Part shown: positions 62,175 through 64,000 of the stretch, piece by piece | Numbering within the stretch: position 1 is the stretch's first letter | How the letters are laid out: the number at the start of each line of letters is the position of its first letter | Source: Brenneria nigrifluens DSM 30175 = ATCC 13028 | GTDB lineage: Bacteria > Pseudomonadota > Gammaproteobacteria > Enterobacterales > Enterobacteriaceae | Assembly: GCF_005484965.1 (NCBI RefSeq) | Contig: NZ_CP034036.1 | Location: 124,001 to 188,000, forward strand | Reading direction: 5' to 3' | DNA length: 64,000 nt | Position numbers and translations under genes: made by a program | The notes under the pieces: model-generated | The model's database searches: none | What the model was told of the DNA's origin: nothing | What the model saw: only the letters and a program-made list of their open reading frames with translations

Positions 62175-62411
62175 ATGTCCCGAGTCTGCCAAGTTACTGG
62201 CAAGCGTCCGGTGACCGGTAATAACCGTTCCCACGCACTGAATGCGACCAAACGCCGTTTTCTGCCGAACCTGCACTCACACCGTTTCTGGGTTGAAGGT
62301 GAAAAGCGCTTTGTAACGCTGCGCGTATCTGCTAAAGGTATGCGTGTTATTGATAAGAAGGGTATTGAGACGGTTCTGGCCGATCTGCGTGCCCGTGGTG
62401 AAAAGTATTAA
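62175..62411 (+). CDS. rpmB: 50S ribosomal protein L28
   Basis: A 78-residue basic protein, MSRVCQVTGKRPVTGNNRSH..., matching L28. GGAG precedes the start (tttttggagaatagacATG pattern). Cotranscribed with rpmG, 11 bp apart. Confidence 0.98.
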   Translation: MSRVCQVTGKRPVTGNNRSHALNATKRRFLPNLHSHRFWVEGEKRFVTLRVSAKGMRVIDKKGIETVLADLRARGEKY

Positions 62412-62422
62412 GGAACTGAATC

Positions 62423-62590
62423 ATGGCTAAGGGTGTTCGCGAGAAGATCAAGCTGGTTTCTTCTGCTGGTACTGGTCACTTCTATACCACCACGAAGAAC
62501 AAGCGCACGAAGCCGGAAAAACTGGAACTGAAGAAATTCGATCCGGTTGTCCGTCAACACGTGATCTACAAAGAAGCTAAAATTAAATAA
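62423..62590 (+). CDS. rpmG: 50S ribosomal protein L33
   Basis: A 55-residue protein, MAKGVREKIKLVSSAGTGHF..., the standard L33 without the Zn-binding cysteines, the typical enterobacterial form. AAGGA precedes ATG 62423, and a strong terminator follows the stop. Confidence 0.97.
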   Translation: MAKGVREKIKLVSSAGTGHFYTTTKNKRTKPEKLELKKFDPVVRQHVIYKEAKIK

Positions 62591-62607
62591 TTTTTAGTGG
62601 ATTATTG

Positions 62608-62635
62608 AAAAACCCGGCCAAGGCCGGGTTTTTTT
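62608..62635 (+). terminator. Rho-independent terminator of rpmBG
   Basis: AAACCCGGCC pairs with GGCCGGGTTT over AA and is followed by a run of T. Confidence 0.92.
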
Positions 62636-62717
62636 ACGTTGGTCTGTTCAGCCCTGTCTTGGGGGCCGCTGGCGGTGCGCTTTTATGCCAGGCACCAGAA
62701 TTTCCAGGAGATAACGC

Positions 62718-63527
62718 ATGCCTGAATTGCCTGAGGTTGAAACCAGTCGGCGCGGAATTTCGCCCTACCTTGTTGGCCATACCATCCTCTATGCCGAAGT
62801 GCGCAACGCCCGTTTGCGCTGGCCGGTTTCCAGCGAGATTTTATCCCTCAGCGATCGGGTCGTTCTGGGGGTGCATCGGCGCGCCAAATATCTGCTGATT
62901 GAATTAACCGGCGGGTGGATCATCGTTCATCTGGGCATGTCCGGCAGTCTGCGTATCCTGCCAGAGTACATCGAACCGGGTAAACACGATCACGTGGATT
63001 TGGTGATGGATAGCGGCAAAGTGCTGCGCTATACCGATCCCCGCCGCTTCGGCGCCTGGCTATGGACAAACACTCTGCAGGAGAGCACGGTGCTGGCCCA
63101 TTTGGGGCCGGAACCGCTGAGTGATGATTTTTCCGCTGACTATCTGCACCAGAAATCACGCGGCAAGAAGACGCGGGTTAAGTTGTGGATTATGGATAAT
63201 AAAGTGGTGGTTGGCGTGGGGAACATCTATGCCAGCGAATCCCTGTTCGCGGCGGGCATCGACCCGGACCGAGCGGCCGGCTCGCTAAGCGAGGCCGAGA
63301 CGGCGCGACTGGCGGAAACCATCAAACAGGTGCTGCAGCGTTCCATTGAGCAGGGCGGGACAACGCTGCGTGATTTTCTGCAATCAGACGGCAAGCCGGG
63401 ATATTTTGCCCAGGAGCTGCAGGTTTACGGCCGTACCGGCGAGCCTTGCCGGGTCTGCGGCGCGCCGATACAAATAGCTAAACACGGTCAGCGCAGCACG
63501 TTTTTCTGTCGGGTCTGTCAGCGATGA
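62718..63527 (+). CDS. mutM: Formamidopyrimidine-DNA glycosylase
   Basis: Removes 8-oxoguanine and formamidopyrimidines and nicks the resulting abasic site. The 269-residue product has the catalytic N-terminus MPELPEVETSRRGI (Pro after Met removal), the RAKYLLIEL Lys, HLGMSGSLR and the C-terminal zinc finger CRVCG...FFCRVCQR. CAGGAG precedes ATG 62718. Confidence 0.97.
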   Translation: MPELPEVETSRRGISPYLVGHTILYAEVRNARLRWPVSSEILSLSDRVVLGVHRRAKYLLIELTGGWIIVHLGMSGSLRILPEYIEPGKHDHVDLVMDSGKVLRYTDPRRFGAWLWTNTLQESTVLAHLGPEPLSDDFSADYLHQKSRGKKTRVKLWIMDNKVVVGVGNIYASESLFAAGIDPDRAAGSLSEAETARLAETIKQVLQRSIEQGGTTLRDFLQSDGKPGYFAQELQVYGRTGEPCRVCGAPIQIAKHGQRSTFFCRVCQR

Positions 63528-63534
63528 TTGACGT

Positions 63535-63580
63535 TGTACCCGTCATATTTCAAGCCGCAGGGCGATTTGTCGCCTGTCGG
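63535..63580. repeat. Fragment of the ERIC-like repeat
   Basis: tgtacccgtcatatttcaag followed by CCGCAGG matches one end of the ERIC-like elements at 5601 and 29195. The core and other end are absent; instead GGCGATTTGTCGCC follows, a small palindrome. Confidence 0.6.
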
Positions 63581-63648
63581 CATTTTTCAATCTATTGCGT
63601 ATAGATTAATTAAGTATTTTATTTATTATTGCCAGCTTAGGGATTGAT

Positions 63649-64000
63649 ATGTTTTTTTTCAAAAAGGTAAGACATAAAAAAGAGATTAATCGCATATTAG
63701 TTATTCGTATAGATTTTCTTGGTGATATGGTATGTACGACATCGTTGTTGCATGATTTGAAAAAACGCTGGCCTGATTCGGAACTCCATGTACTGGCTAA
63801 TAAATATAATGCGCCTATTCTGGATGATAATCCGGATGTCGCTAAGATACATTATTATGTTTATTCAAAGAAGTATGAAAAAAACATCAATCCCGGCTTT
63901 TTAAATGCCATGCTTGATAAGGTAAAGTTGATTTTTACCTTAAGAAAAATAAATTTTGATTTGCTGGTCATTCCCAATGGCGGGATGAATAAAAACTCAG
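63649..64000 (+). CDS. Glycosyltransferase family 9 (heptosyltransferase-like), partial
   Basis: From ATG 63649 the frame is open to the window end (117 codons). RILVIRIDFLGDMVCTTSLL and the following LKKRWPDSELHVLANKYNAP match the N-terminal domain of ADP-heptose:LPS heptosyltransferases (WaaF/WaaC/WaaQ type). Location next to mutM fits the LPS core (waa) cluster of enterobacteria. Codon use is clearly more AT-rich than mutM, common in LPS loci. The specific member cannot be named from this part. Confidence 0.85.
   Translation, partial: MFFFKKVRHKKEINRILVIRIDFLGDMVCTTSLLHDLKKRWPDSELHVLANKYNAPILDDNPDVAKIHYYVYSKKYEKNINPGFLNAMLDKVKLIFTLRKINFDLLVIPNGGMNKNS

Overview
The window looks like the chromosome of an enterobacterium (order Enterobacterales), most likely a relative of the Pectobacteriaceae (Brenneria, Pectobacterium, Dickeya). 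I infer this from near E. coli-level similarity of the core proteins (SodA, AldB, WecH, XylAB/FGHR, ArgG, YicC, Rph, PyrE, SlmA, Dut, CoaBC, RadC, L28, L33, MutM), the yicC...rph-pyrE-slmA-dut-coaBC-radC-rpmB-rpmG-mutM-LPS core gene order, ERIC-like repeats and high-GC codon use. The genus is inference; I could run no search.

Layout. 1-7.6 kb: the 5' part of a chemoreceptor gene behind a consensus sigma-28 promoter, sodA with a Fur box, fdhD, aldB, an ERIC-like repeat, wecH and a DcrB-type lipoprotein. 7.6-15.9 kb: a complete D-xylose regulon, with xylAB divergent from xylFGH and followed by xylR. 16-18.3 kb: a DJ-1/PfpI protein and argG. 18.3-19.8 kb: an Rpn nuclease gene bracketed by 74-bp tandem repeats made of three hairpins. 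19.9-28.2 kb: an amidase plus an oligopeptide-type ABC importer (binding protein, two permeases, double ATPase) with a LysR regulator. 28.4-33.2 kb: an accessory zone with an unknown protein, a second ERIC-like repeat carrying extra hairpin modules, a frameshifted AEC transporter, hipBA with operators, an orphan-looking Phd antitoxin and a palindromic MITE-like repeat.

About 33.25-44.9 kb is an AT-rich integrative element. Its tyrosine integrase lies beside the 3' end of yicC, the site used by known mobilizable genomic islands. It carries an AlpA-type regulator, a replication-initiator-like gene, an RHH-like protein, an XRE repressor and cargo: a PD-(D/E)XK nuclease-like protein, ThyX next to a membrane-anchored and probably inactive dCTP-deaminase-like protein, and a tight three-gene operon (membrane coiled-coil protein, ImmA/IrrE-type metalloprotease, Beta-family protein). 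This cargo is the best candidate here for an undescribed, possibly defensive, system.

45-57 kb: yicC, a LysR gene, then one long minus-strand operon between yicC and rph encoding a dipeptide epimerase, a GsiABCD-like importer, a DmpA-like aminopeptidase, a D-aminopeptidase and an isoaspartyl peptidase. Together these could import and degrade short or unusual peptides (murein-derived, isoaspartyl, D-amino-acid or gamma-glutamyl). 57-64 kb: rph, pyrE, slmA, dut, coaBC, radC, rpmBG, mutM and the start of an LPS glycosyltransferase gene.

The most striking non-coding signal is one family of roughly 65-90 bp three-hairpin repeats at five loci. Copies share loops and order, while the stems differ by paired, compensating changes. 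Two copies are nested inside ERIC-like elements and tandem copies flank rpn.
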